Of a stretch of DNA of 64,000 nucleotides, positions 1 through 7,776 are shown piece after piece. The notes beneath the pieces were generated by a model. That model was not told where the DNA came from and made no database searches. It worked only from the letters and a program-made list of their open reading frames with translations. The stretch is from an uncultured Alphaproteobacteria bacterium (GTDB lineage Bacteria > Pseudomonadota > Alphaproteobacteria > CAAHEQ01 > UBA3637). The translations under genes and the position numbers were made by a program. Each line of letters starts with the position of its first letter. Position 1 is the first letter of the stretch. The DNA lies in assembly GCA_944392555.1 (NCBI GenBank), contig CALXWZ010000003.1, forward strand, positions 59,808-123,807, written 5' to 3'.

Positions 1-200
1 TATTCATCAATCACTTCTACCGGATAATTTTGCGCGTGATACACATACTTAATCGGATACCGATTACCGGGACCCGTTCGCAAATTCACTTCACTGCGTC
101 TAAAAGAAACAAAACGCGGTATAGCCAACTCTTGCGCCACAACAGGCAACGCCGTTATCAAACAAAAGCCGAGGGTCATGAAACATAACTTTTTAAACAT
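1..200 (-). CDS. Exported SH3-like (SH3_4/DUF1058-type) protein, N-terminal part only
   Basis: The visible 66 codons begin with a clear signal peptide (MFKKLCFMTLGF, cleavage likely after VVA at residue 22) and continue with RSEVNLRTGPGNRYPI, a typical opening of bacterial SH3 repeats. Such proteins are periplasmic and often bind the cell wall in Alphaproteobacteria. The gene runs off the left edge, so its full length is unknown. Its ATG at 200 overlaps the stop of the upstream dUTPase-like gene (ATGTTTAA), so the two are probably translated from one message. Fold assignment rests on this short motif. Confidence 0.7.
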   Translation of the reverse strand, partial: MFKKLCFMTLGFCLITALPVVAQELAIPRFVSFRRSEVNLRTGPGNRYPIKYVYHAQNYPVEVIDE

Positions 201-750
201 TATCCGCCGCCTTTGTTCTTTCTCGCACACTTTTAACAACGCGCTTGCCGGCCTCTTTCGGCGCCGTATTTTGTTCTGCCTCGGCACTCTCATGATCTTT
301 ATCATCATACAGCATATATTTCAAATCCGTTTTCGGCGCACGCAACGTCTTCCCAAGCATTTCATCCCAGCAAATCTGATAAACCGGCAAAACAAGCAGT
401 TGAGCTATCGGATCACCGCGTCGCAAAATCAGTTGCCGACGCGATGAATTTTGCAACAATACAAACAAAGCATCTCTATCTGCCGGATTCACGATTTGAG
501 GCCCGTCTAATACAATCAAACCACTTTCTTTTGCCACATCCGGCAACGAAACGATTTGCCCGCACAAACCATCAGGAATCCCGATACCGAATCCAATCGG
601 CACAAGCGCTCTCTCGTGCGCATCTAATTTCAACACACTCGGAATGGCCGCACGCAACACCAAACCCACGTGATGCTTGGAAGCATACGTGGGGAGCGGG
701 AAATCCACACCATCCGATGTGCGAATAATATGTATTTTCGGTATCATCAT
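193..750 (-). CDS. dUTPase-fold protein, probably catalytically inactive
   Basis: The 185-residue product aligns with trimeric dUTPase (dUTP to dUMP plus pyrophosphate) over residues 17-125: FPLPTYAS, VGLVLRAA, LVPIGFGIGIP, GDPIAQLLVLPV. The catalytic motifs are changed. Motif 1 GLDLRA reads GLVLRA. Motif 2 PRSGL is replaced around residues 68-73 by VSLPDVA. The motif 3 aspartate of IDxDYxG falls on N88 with no tyrosine. Motif 4 R is P114. The glycine-rich motif 5 is absent, replaced by a charged 60-residue tail. The frame is intact, so this looks like a retained pseudo-enzyme rather than a decaying gene. Start: ATG at 750 or 747, after AGAAAGG; a TTG at 762 would lie almost at the predicted transcription start. 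It overlaps the next gene by 8 bases. Confidence 0.75.
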   Translation of the reverse strand: MMIPKIHIIRTSDGVDFPLPTYASKHHVGLVLRAAIPSVLKLDAHERALVPIGFGIGIPDGLCGQIVSLPDVAKESGLIVLDGPQIVNPADRDALFVLLQNSSRRQLILRRGDPIAQLLVLPVYQICWDEMLGKTLRAPKTDLKYMLYDDKDHESAEAEQNTAPKEAGKRVVKSVRERTKAADNV

Positions 751-773
751 CCTTTCTGCCAATTTATTGTTTC

Positions 774-802
774 ATACTCGCAAATCCCGACCTGTTTGTC
801 AA
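774..802 (-). promoter_or_regulatory. Probable promoter of the dUTPase-like/SH3 pair
   Basis: On the minus strand, consensus TTGACA (797-802) is followed after 17 bases by GAGTAT (774-779), a weak -10. The start would be near 767, about 17 bases before the ATG at 750. The box lies only just past the stop of the upstream secreted protein gene. Confidence 0.45.
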
Positions 803-844
803 GTATGTTTTTTCATTTTCGGCGAGAAGTTATCTTTTTCTTTT

Positions 845-2533
845 TTACCGAACCGTCGCGGGTGATGTCTGCGCAGGTGATACCGATTTACTTTTTACCT
901 GTTGCCGAACGGACGACAAATTTTCCTCATACGCTTTCAACAACAACCGGAAGTAAAGACGCATAAGGCTAACGGCTTTACTGTTTGCCTGCGTGCGCGC
1001 TTGCGATAAATAAGCGCCATAGGTATTACTCCGCGCGACAGGCGTGATATATTCGGCCAAAATCGGCGCCAATTCTTCATCCGTTATCACACTTTTTTGC
1101 CCGCGACTTTTTTCAACCGAAACTTGATTCGTTTTTTCCGCAAAATGAATATCCGCATATTGATTGTTCGGATTATAAACACGAATGTGTCCGAATATAT
1201 CACCTTGTTGAGATGAATCTTGTCGCCACCCGATTTGCGATGATTGTAATACGAGGCGATTATAAATATCATACCATTTTAAATTCTTCAAAAGAACCGT
1301 TTCCGGAACGGGCGCTCCATTCAGTTGTTTGGATTGAATCGCCGTCAGCCCCGCCAAATACGATTCAAAACGTGCCGCACTGCTCAATGCACCTTGCGTT
1401 TTTTGAAGTCGGGCACTATCAACCTCCATATCAAAAGAGAGCATTTCCTGCCCGCTTGCGGGATATGAGATAATAAACCGCGCACCCTCTTGCGTTTTCA
1501 TAATGCGCACAATGCTTTGTTGCGTATCATTATAAACGTTCAAAACATTTTCGCCAATCGGTAATCCGGCCGCCAACGCAACGCTCCCAACAAAAGAAAC
1601 GTCTTTTCGCCCATCGGATTTAAACAGCGTTGTTTCTTCCAATCGAAGGTCTTTCCAAATTAAGAACAATTCGTTTGACAACCGCTCTTTCTCAACCGGA
1701 TCCACCGTTTCTTCCATCTGCGCCAACTGCGATAATAAATCGGAAATACGATTGATTTTTAATTTTGATGTGTAAAATGTTTTCTGCTCAGCATTTTTCA
1801 GTGCCGTTTGAAAGTGAACATCATCCGCTTGAACGATTAAATCAAATTGTGTGGGTGAATAATAAGAAATTTCTTCGGAGAAAGAAGCTACAACATCAGA
1901 CGTATCACTACTGCCCGTTAAAAAAGAACGCGCTAATGTTTCAATGATACGCGTTTTATCCGTCAATCGGAATGAAGATGTTTCTAAAAATTTCGGGAAT
2001 TGAAACGCTCCGTCAAACGCAAAGGCATATTGTTCGTTTGTGGCATCCACATGCTCCAATACCGTGCATTTTGCCAACGCCGTTTTTTGCTTTGCGCGCG
2101 TCGGTTGCGTTAAAATATCCACCAACTGCTCCGCGGAACAAACAAATCGCCCCGTTATCGTGCCGGTTGCTCCCGCGGAAATCGGGCAAGTAAAATACCC
2201 CTCCGAATCAATTGTTCCCGTTATGTCATCAAACAAGTGAAACGCTCCGCTCGGCACACCGTTTTGATAATGCCAGGAATAAACTTCCGTCGGCGTTAAA
2301 TAAAGTTTGGTTTCTCCATGCCGTTTTCCGTTCAGATAATGGCTTTCCAGTTTAGCACCGTTCGGTAATGTTTCTTGATACAATCCGTTTTGAGGTGTTG
2401 TTGACAATACGGGTTGATGACCGCGTATTTGCGTATTTTCTCCCTGCCCTTGCGTGGGTAGTTCGGCATATCCTGCCACTGAAAAACCGGCTAAAACGGC
2501 ACACAGTATCGCTCTTGATAAAAAATGTTGCAT
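845..2533 (-). CDS. Secreted protein with MORN/YwqK-like N-terminal repeat, function unknown
   Basis: The start at 2533 is chosen because GGGAG lies 7 bases upstream and the protein then opens with a signal peptide (MQHFLSRAILCAVLAGFSVAGYA, cut after residue 23). A longer frame to 2668 has no ribosome site. The 562-residue product has a short MORN/YwqK-like stretch near residues 50-95 (LPNGAKLESHYLNGKRHGE, then YQNGVPSGAFHLFD). The remaining 450 residues I do not recognise. Few cysteines and no membrane segment suggest a soluble periplasmic or surface protein. No function should be inferred from the repeat alone. Confidence 0.75.
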   Translation of the reverse strand: MQHFLSRAILCAVLAGFSVAGYAELPTQGQGENTQIRGHQPVLSTTPQNGLYQETLPNGAKLESHYLNGKRHGETKLYLTPTEVYSWHYQNGVPSGAFHLFDDITGTIDSEGYFTCPISAGATGTITGRFVCSAEQLVDILTQPTRAKQKTALAKCTVLEHVDATNEQYAFAFDGAFQFPKFLETSSFRLTDKTRIIETLARSFLTGSSDTSDVVASFSEEISYYSPTQFDLIVQADDVHFQTALKNAEQKTFYTSKLKINRISDLLSQLAQMEETVDPVEKERLSNELFLIWKDLRLEETTLFKSDGRKDVSFVGSVALAAGLPIGENVLNVYNDTQQSIVRIMKTQEGARFIISYPASGQEMLSFDMEVDSARLQKTQGALSSAARFESYLAGLTAIQSKQLNGAPVPETVLLKNLKWYDIYNRLVLQSSQIGWRQDSSQQGDIFGHIRVYNPNNQYADIHFAEKTNQVSVEKSRGQKSVITDEELAPILAEYITPVARSNTYGAYLSQARTQANSKAVSLMRLYFRLLLKAYEENLSSVRQQVKSKSVSPAQTSPATVR

Positions 2534-2804
2534 AACTTGCTCCCTTGTTTGATTTTTTTGCATTTGTTTGTCCCCAACGAATAAACTCACCAAAGTTGAC
2601 TGCTTTAAGTGGATTGAGTGTATCAACATTCTTTGGAATACGCAAGGAAAAAAGCAAGTATCCGCCACCTTATCTTTTATTCAAAAAAAGCCCTCAACCG
2701 CACCATAAATACCGTTGCCGAAAGCACTATGCGCCGTATCGTAAACGAACAGTTCACTCTTTTAATTCTTCCTTTTATTCTTCCGCTTGTTTTGCTTATT
2801 TTGC

Positions 2805-4025
2805 TTATTTTGTGCAAGAACCGTTATCGGGCATTATGTTTTGTGCCAACAAATCGGCAGCCGTTTTACCCGACGCTACGGCCTCTACCACCGTAGACCC
2901 GCCCGTTTTGCAATCACCTGCGTAAATAATCCGTTCATGCACCATCGGCGTATCGGCCCGACTACCCACGGCGGCAATCACATAATCAAATCCCCCGAGG
3001 GCAACGCACGTTTGCGGTATGGGTTGCCATTTGCCGTCCACGCACTGATTTTTCTGCACAAAAATCGTTAATTTTTCTTTTTGGTGCAATAATTCTGATG
3101 AAGGCGACAAATGAGCCGATGCCCGCTCTATTTTAACAATACTTGATTGCGCCGAGATATTGATTTCATGTTGCAACAACGCCACATACTCCTGCGATGA
3201 AATCCGCATATCACACAACCGACGACGCACAAACATTTCCACATACTCGGCGCCGTTGGCCTGCGCCGTCAGCGCACAATCAGTCGCCACATTACCGCCA
3301 CCGACAATCGCCACTTTCCCCTTTGTTGCATAACGCGTCGGATTCAACAAATATGTATTATACGGTATAGCCAACGCTTCTCCCTCAATGTGAAGCGGTA
3401 AAATATGCGGTTCTCCGGTTGCGACAATTACACCGTCAAAACGTTTCAATAAATCAAGCGGATTTTCAATTTGCGTTTGATATGTAATGCGCACATTCGG
3501 TCGAGATAAAACATATTCGGCATCATGTTGCACGGCGCATACCGGCAACCGCGTTTCGGGAATCATATTCAGCGCCCCGCCACACCGATTCAATGCTTCA
3601 AATATCTCTACCGTAAATCCCTGACGTGATAAAACATCTACCGCACCCAATCCGGCGGGTCCTGCGCCGATAACGGCAACCCGATATCCGTTTGCCCGCA
3701 CCGAAACGGGTTTTAAAAGCGTATGCGCATTTTTAACCAGTGTTGCTTGAATTTTAGGGATATTCACGGGAAAATCCAATTTTGCCCGCGTGCAAGCTTT
3801 CATACAAAATTTATCGGGGCAAATCAAACCGCACGTTTCGCCCAGCGGATTATCCGCCATAATTGTTTCCGCCGAAGCAAGCACGTTGCCCTCTTTGGCT
3901 TGTTGAATAAATGTTTGTGGGCGACACCGTGCCGGGCAAGCGTGCATACACGGTTTGTTGGCACACTGCAAACACCGTTCCAGTTCTGCTTTTAATTGTG
4001 CGTGATTTAAATAATGCTCCGCCAT
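2805..4025 (-). CDS. PreT-like NAD(P)H flavoprotein oxidoreductase with N-terminal Fe-S domain
   Basis: The 406 residues have the layout of PreT and of the glutamate synthase small subunit. An N-terminal Fer4_20 helical domain carries two cysteine sets (C18, C21, C26, C30, then CGLICPDKFC near 65). An FAD-binding motif GAGPAGLGA lies near 121 and a nucleotide-binding motif VGGGNVATD near 243. The C-terminal IYAGDCKTGG, followed by EAVASGKTAA, binds FAD. PreT (412 residues in E. coli) passes electrons from NADH to PreA in pyrimidine reduction. No preA or gltB is seen alongside, so the electron acceptor is open. A role as an orphan NADPH-dependent reductase is equally possible. Confidence 0.8.
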   Translation of the reverse strand: MAEHYLNHAQLKAELERCLQCANKPCMHACPARCRPQTFIQQAKEGNVLASAETIMADNPLGETCGLICPDKFCMKACTRAKLDFPVNIPKIQATLVKNAHTLLKPVSVRANGYRVAVIGAGPAGLGAVDVLSRQGFTVEIFEALNRCGGALNMIPETRLPVCAVQHDAEYVLSRPNVRITYQTQIENPLDLLKRFDGVIVATGEPHILPLHIEGEALAIPYNTYLLNPTRYATKGKVAIVGGGNVATDCALTAQANGAEYVEMFVRRRLCDMRISSQEYVALLQHEINISAQSSIVKIERASAHLSPSSELLHQKEKLTIFVQKNQCVDGKWQPIPQTCVALGGFDYVIAAVGSRADTPMVHERIIYAGDCKTGGSTVVEAVASGKTAADLLAQNIMPDNGSCTK

Positions 4026-4083
4026 GCAAAAAGACTCCGCTCAAACGGAAGTTCCCTCAAAAAATTTGATTGACTTTCACTTT

Positions 4084-4112
4084 ATTTTAAAACGGTAGAG
4101 TTTAAAAGTCAA
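4084..4112 (-). promoter_or_regulatory. Promoter of the PreT-like gene
   Basis: Minus-strand TTGACT (4107-4112), 17-base spacer, TAAAAT (4084-4089), about 60 bases upstream of the ATG at 4025. It is close to the sigma-70 consensus. Confidence 0.65.
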
Positions 4113-4256
4113 TTTGAAAAATACCGTTTCTCAATTCTCATGTGTATTTCTTACGCTCCGCCAAATCCGACGGCGCTGAACCGCAAGCCACCGCTTTCGG
4201 CTCAATCAATCGCCTAACGGTTGGGGCACAAAAAAAGAAATGTAGATTAAATCAAC

Positions 4257-4285
4257 TTGTTTTTACAAAAAAATCGGCTTATACT
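4257..4285 (+). promoter_or_regulatory. Promoter of the metallo-hydrolase gene
   Basis: TTGTTT (4257-4262), 17-base spacer, TATACT (4280-4285). Transcription would begin near 4292, which rules against translation starts further upstream and supports the ATG at 4322. Confidence 0.6.
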
Positions 4286-4321
4286 CACCGCATGAGACTG
4301 TTTAAAGGGGATTTTTATAAA

Positions 4322-5401
4322 ATGACTTTCTTATTACTGCTAATTTTGTTCATCATCGGATGCGCACTTTATGCCAAACGCGAAATGGGCGATATGCCCT
4401 CGCCCGCCGAATTAAAATCGTATGAATCGTTGCCTTATTTTCACAACGGCACATTTCAAAGCATCCGTCCGCAAGAAGTAGATTTTAAAAATGTGCGCAA
4501 TGCCAAAAATAATCAATTTAGTTTTATGCACTTTTTTTTTAAATCAAGGTTCGCACCCGATAGACCCCTGCCCTGCGAGCCGTTAAACCGTGAAAGTTTT
4601 TCCAAACAACCCGAATCATTCGGCTTTTATTGGTTAGGGCATTCTTCCGTTATTTTAGAACTAAACGGCAAGCGGATTTTTTTTGATCCCGTTTTTGAAA
4701 ACGCCGCTCCGTTACCGCTATTCGTTCCCCGATACGGCGATTCACCGCTTTCGCTAACCGATTTACCGCCGATTGATTTGGTGATTATTACACATAATCA
4801 CTATGACCATTTGGAAAGAAAAGCCATACAAGCATTAAAAGATGCCTTGTTTGTTGTGCCGTTGGGTGTCGGCAGTGCGTTGCGGGGCTGGGGTGTTAAT
4901 CCTGCGCACATTACGGAACTCGGCTGGGGTGAGTCGGCCGAGGGCGACGGCTTGACCATCACGGCGGAGCGCACATCTCATTTTTCGTGTCGCGGGTTAG
5001 CCGATAAGAACAAAACACTCTGCAATTCATATATTCTTCAATCCGAAGACAAACGCATTTTCTTCGCGGGGGATACAGGCTACACATCGCACTTTGCCGA
5101 AATCGGCGCCCAATACGGACCGTTTGATTTAGTTGCGCTTGAAATAGACGGCTGGAATACCGGTTGGCGCAACACGCACTTATTTCCGCACGAAGTGATT
5201 CAAGCCATGCAGGATTTAAAATCCGTCAATTTATTACCCGTGCATTGGGGTGTGTTTGATTTAGCGTTTCACCCGTGGACAGAATCAATTGAAATGGTAA
5301 TAAATGAGGCGCAAAAAACCGATATTCGGCTGATAACACCTATAATGGGGCAATGGGCCGATTTAAATACCGAAACAACGGATTGGTGGCGCATAAAATA
5401 A
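4322..5401 (+). CDS. Membrane-anchored MBL-fold metallo-hydrolase (NAPE-PLD-like)
   Basis: The start at 4322 follows AAAGGGGA by 10 bases and sits about 30 bases after the predicted transcription start. The 359 residues open with a hydrophobic segment (residues 2-18) ending in FIIGC, which could be a lipobox, so the protein is either a lipoprotein or N-terminally anchored. The metallo-beta-lactamase zinc motif THNHYDH is at 157-163, preceded by GFYWLGHSS and FFDPVF, and followed by FFAGDTGY, LEIDGWN and PVHWGVFDLAFHPW. This pattern is typical of the NAPE-PLD/UlaG-like branch that cleaves phosphodiester or lactone bonds. The substrate is not evident. It stands alone in its transcription unit. 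Confidence 0.8.
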   Translation: MTFLLLLILFIIGCALYAKREMGDMPSPAELKSYESLPYFHNGTFQSIRPQEVDFKNVRNAKNNQFSFMHFFFKSRFAPDRPLPCEPLNRESFSKQPESFGFYWLGHSSVILELNGKRIFFDPVFENAAPLPLFVPRYGDSPLSLTDLPPIDLVIITHNHYDHLERKAIQALKDALFVVPLGVGSALRGWGVNPAHITELGWGESAEGDGLTITAERTSHFSCRGLADKNKTLCNSYILQSEDKRIFFAGDTGYTSHFAEIGAQYGPFDLVALEIDGWNTGWRNTHLFPHEVIQAMQDLKSVNLLPVHWGVFDLAFHPWTESIEMVINEAQKTDIRLITPIMGQWADLNTETTDWWRIK

Positions 5402-5623
5402 CTTTGTATTTTTTGACCAAACAAGAAGTTGCAAGCAGGCATTTTTAAATCCGAAAAAAAACAAAAATAAAAAACAAAAAAAGAAAAAGAAGGAGACAAA
5501 AGAAAGCGCGTAAAGAAAAAAGAGCGAGACAAGGATAAGAGTCAATATCAAGAATAAATAGGGAGAAAAAAATTCAGTCAACCAAACGAAAGGAGGAAAA
5601 AAAGAATATACGCCAAAAAATCA
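5402..5623 (+). other. Purine-rich non-coding stretch
   Basis: Between the metallo-hydrolase stop and the MFS gene, positions about 5450-5610 are very rich in A and G on the plus strand, with pyrimidines scarce. I find no reading frame with a ribosome site and no terminator hairpin here. AAAGGAGG near 5590 resembles a Shine-Dalgarno sequence but no start codon follows at a usable distance. Confidence 0.4.
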
Positions 5624-5767
5624 AAATGCTTTATCAGATTGGAAAATCATCTTTAAATCTGCAATTTCCATATCATCATAAACTCTGATTTGATGGCGAA
5701 TATATTCAGATATGTTTTTAAAATTAAATAATAAACAACCATAGCATTTAAGTGATAAAATCCTTTA
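5624..5767 (-). pseudogene. Possible C-terminal remnant of an unidentified gene
   Basis: On the minus strand an open frame of 47 codons ends with a stop at about 5624 and reads like real protein (LKCYGCLLFNF, then EYIRHQIRVYDDMEIADLK, then MIFQSDKAF). It has a CxxC pair but no start codon, and an in-frame TAA precedes it. It may be a decayed gene tail or a chance frame. Confidence 0.25.
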
Positions 5768-5811
5768 TTTTTCATCAATGCAATCTTATATCATTTCAAT
5801 CGGAGGGGGAT

Positions 5812-6990
5812 ATGACTTTTTTTAAACATGTACCATTTGTTATTTTAGCTTTAACGTTTGCCGCATTCGGTATCAGCACGGGCGAATTCGTTATGCCCGG
5901 ATTGCTTGTTCAAATTGCCCAAGAATTCGGTATCGGCGTTGATAAGACGGGGCTGTTGGTTTCGGCTTATGCGTTCGGCGTTGTTTTCGGCGCGCCGACG
6001 GTTGCGGCGTTATGCTTAAAATTTAATCGCAAATATGTTTTGCTTTTTTTAATCGGAATGTTTTTGCTCGGCAATTTATTATGCGCGTTATCCGTGAACT
6101 ACACCATGCTGTTAGCGGCACGTATTTTAACGGCACTCTGCCCGGGGGCATTCTTTGGCTTTGCAACCGTAACAGCTGCCGAACTTTCTTCACCGGCATA
6201 CCGCACGCGCGCCGTAGCGTTAGTGTTTGTCGGAACCACATTGGCGAATATGCTCGGCGTTCCGCTCGGGGCTGCACTCGGACACTTTTTCACCTGGCGC
6301 GCCGTGTTCTGGATTGTTGTGCTTATTTCAGCCTGCGCCATGGTGGCCATTGCGCGCAAATTGCCTAATAGCGCCCGTGTTGAAAAACAAGTTAACACCA
6401 AAGCCGAGTTTATTGTTTTCAAGCGACCGCTCGTGTTAATCTCGTTCTTGCTTTCCGCTTTGCTTAATGCGGGATTCTTTGTGATTTACACCTATATCAC
6501 CCCGATTTTAACCGATTTAATCGGTGTGCCGATGGCATCGGTCAGTCTTGTGTTGTTTATGCTGGGAATTGCGTTGCCGATTGGGACATTTGTCGGCGGA
6601 AAATTGGGCGATAAGAATCAATCGGCAGCCCTCATCGGTTTATTTAGTGCGTTAATCGTGCTTTCCGTCGGACTTTATTATGGATTAGGCTCGGCCGTAT
6701 TTAGTCTGATTTTATTATTTTGCTGGAATACGCTGGTATTTACCACCACACCGATTTTGCAAACAATGGCGATTGATAATGCTTATGAAGCCCCGCATCT
6801 TTCGTCCACGTTTAATCAAAGTGCATTTAACGTTGGGGTTGTGGTGGCATCGGCTTGTGGCAGTTTGTTGCTTCAATCCGGCATGGCATTACAATATCTC
6901 CCGATTATCGGCGCAGGCTTTTTAGCCATCGGATTATGCTTTGTTTTGCTTTATATTCGGCTGAAAAAGAAAAGCATTCAAGCGTATTAA
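5812..6990 (+). CDS. MFS transporter, DHA1/AraJ-YdhP-like
   Basis: The ATG at 5812 follows GGAGGGGG, which makes a 392-residue protein; the earlier ATG in frame lacks a ribosome site. Twelve hydrophobic segments in two bundles, FAAFGISTGEFVMPGLL in helix 1, and the first-bundle loop KFNRKYVLL fit the DHA1 drug/arabinose efflux families of the major facilitator superfamily (AraJ, YdhP, Cmx). GVPLGAALG in helix 5 is the antiporter-type motif C, so proton-driven efflux is likely. The substrate cannot be told from sequence. It is followed after 17 bases by a tiny frame with its own ribosome site. Confidence 0.85.
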   Translation: MTFFKHVPFVILALTFAAFGISTGEFVMPGLLVQIAQEFGIGVDKTGLLVSAYAFGVVFGAPTVAALCLKFNRKYVLLFLIGMFLLGNLLCALSVNYTMLLAARILTALCPGAFFGFATVTAAELSSPAYRTRAVALVFVGTTLANMLGVPLGAALGHFFTWRAVFWIVVLISACAMVAIARKLPNSARVEKQVNTKAEFIVFKRPLVLISFLLSALLNAGFFVIYTYITPILTDLIGVPMASVSLVLFMLGIALPIGTFVGGKLGDKNQSAALIGLFSALIVLSVGLYYGLGSAVFSLILLFCWNTLVFTTTPILQTMAIDNAYEAPHLSSTFNQSAFNVGVVVASACGSLLLQSGMALQYLPIIGAGFLAIGLCFVLLYIRLKKKSIQAY

Positions 6991-7007
6991 CTTAACAAAA
7001 AGGAAAT

Positions 7008-7115
7008 ATGATGCAAGTAAAACGGATATGTCGGCAAATTGCGGTTATCACACTCAAAATGCTTTATATATCCGTTTTGGCATTGATTCAGTTTTGGTTC
7101 ATTATGGAAATTTAA
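7008..7115 (+). CDS. Candidate 35-residue single-pass membrane peptide
   Basis: AAAAAGGAAAT precedes tandem ATGs at 7008 and 7011. The frame has a basic start (MMQVKRICRQ), then a hydrophobic stretch (residues 11-33, including LYISVLALIQFWFIM) and a stop at 7113. It is 17 bases downstream of the MFS gene and could be cotranscribed. Size and topology resemble small membrane peptides that modulate transporters, but no family match is claimed. Confidence 0.4.
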   Translation: MMQVKRICRQIAVITLKMLYISVLALIQFWFIMEI

Positions 7116-7204
7116 TGAATACACGCTTGCATCAAATTAAAGCAATTCACATCAACCGCTTTTTTAAGCGTCATCAATATCGTATCGTTACCGAAACATA
7201 TTGA
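7115..7204 (+). CDS. Candidate 29-residue basic peptide, coupled by TAATG
   Basis: Its ATG shares bases with the stop of the preceding small frame (TAATG at 7113-7117), an arrangement that allows translational reinitiation. The peptide (MNTRLHQIKAIHINRFFKRH and nine more residues) is strongly basic with no hydrophobic segment. There is no independent ribosome site. It may be spurious. Confidence 0.25.
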   Translation: MNTRLHQIKAIHINRFFKRHQYRIVTETY

Positions 7205-7261
7205 TAAACGCGCTCGCTTTCATTTTTCGCTTCGGTCAATTCACCGATTGACAACAATAAT

Positions 7262-7561
7262 TTACGACGCAAAAAACTTTTGCAAAACGGTTAAAATCTG
7301 CGTATGCGTTTGCTCGGGCAACAAACCGATTTTAGAAACCAGTTGCGTTTGATTCACCGGCTGAATCAAATCCATGGCAATCCACGCTTTTTTCCCTTTA
7401 AGTCCGATACCGATTCGGCAAGGCAACAAATACCCGCTCGTGGTAATCGGCGCAATCAAAACATACGGGAGCGACTCATTCAGCTCGTCGGGAGAAATCA
7501 CCAATCCCGGACGTTCCTTGCCGTTCATGGCACACATATAAACCTCAAATCGTTTTACCAT
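7262..7561 (-). CDS. mazF: MazF/PemK-family toxin (endoribonuclease)
   Basis: The 99-residue product begins MVKRFEVYMCAMNGKERPGLVI, matching the PemK/MazF pattern (basic strand 1, G-x-E-x-R/K-P-G-L-V-I). It continues with VLIAPITTSG and LKGKKAWIAMDLIQPV, the conserved T/S and D-Q positions of the RNase fold. MazF toxins cut mRNA at short specific sites when freed from the antitoxin. The ATG at 7561 is preferred over 7567 because GAGGAGG lies 7 bases upstream. The start overlaps the antitoxin's stop, the usual coupling of antitoxin before toxin. Confidence 0.85.
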   Translation of the reverse strand: MVKRFEVYMCAMNGKERPGLVISPDELNESLPYVLIAPITTSGYLLPCRIGIGLKGKKAWIAMDLIQPVNQTQLVSKIGLLPEQTHTQILTVLQKFFAS

Positions 7562-7773
7562 TGCCATTCCTCCTCACATCCCGCACATTTATTCTCGCCG
7601 TTTTCGGCTATCTTCTCGCGCCAGCCGGCACGCTCTTGATGAATTGCCGTTAAAATCACGCGTTTTTGTTCCACGCTTAAATTCAATTCATTTTTAAATT
7701 CGCATTCGTTAATCACGTTTTTCGGAAGCCGAATCCCCCATGAATTGCCGATTTTGGTTAGTTTAATCCGCAT
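7555..7773 (-). CDS. mazE: MazE-like AbrB-fold antitoxin
   Basis: The 72 residues begin MRIKLTKIGNSWGIRLPK, the swapped-hairpin AbrB/MazE DNA-binding motif (K-x-G-N-S-x-G-x-x-L/I-P). An acidic, partly disordered tail follows that would wrap the toxin. The tail carries an unusual CxxC pair (KCAGCEEEW) that could bind metal. It normally neutralises MazF and represses its own promoter. Here it starts only 3 bases after the stop of the coiled-coil membrane protein gene and has no obvious promoter of its own, so transcription seems to depend on that gene. Confidence 0.85.
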   Translation of the reverse strand: MRIKLTKIGNSWGIRLPKNVINECEFKNELNLSVEQKRVILTAIHQERAGWREKIAENGENKCAGCEEEWQW

Positions 7774-7776
7774 ATT

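Noticed and set aside
5627..5686. 19-codon frame starting at 5627 after AAAGGAGG
   Set aside because: The ribosome-like site is more than 30 bases from the ATG, too far to be used.
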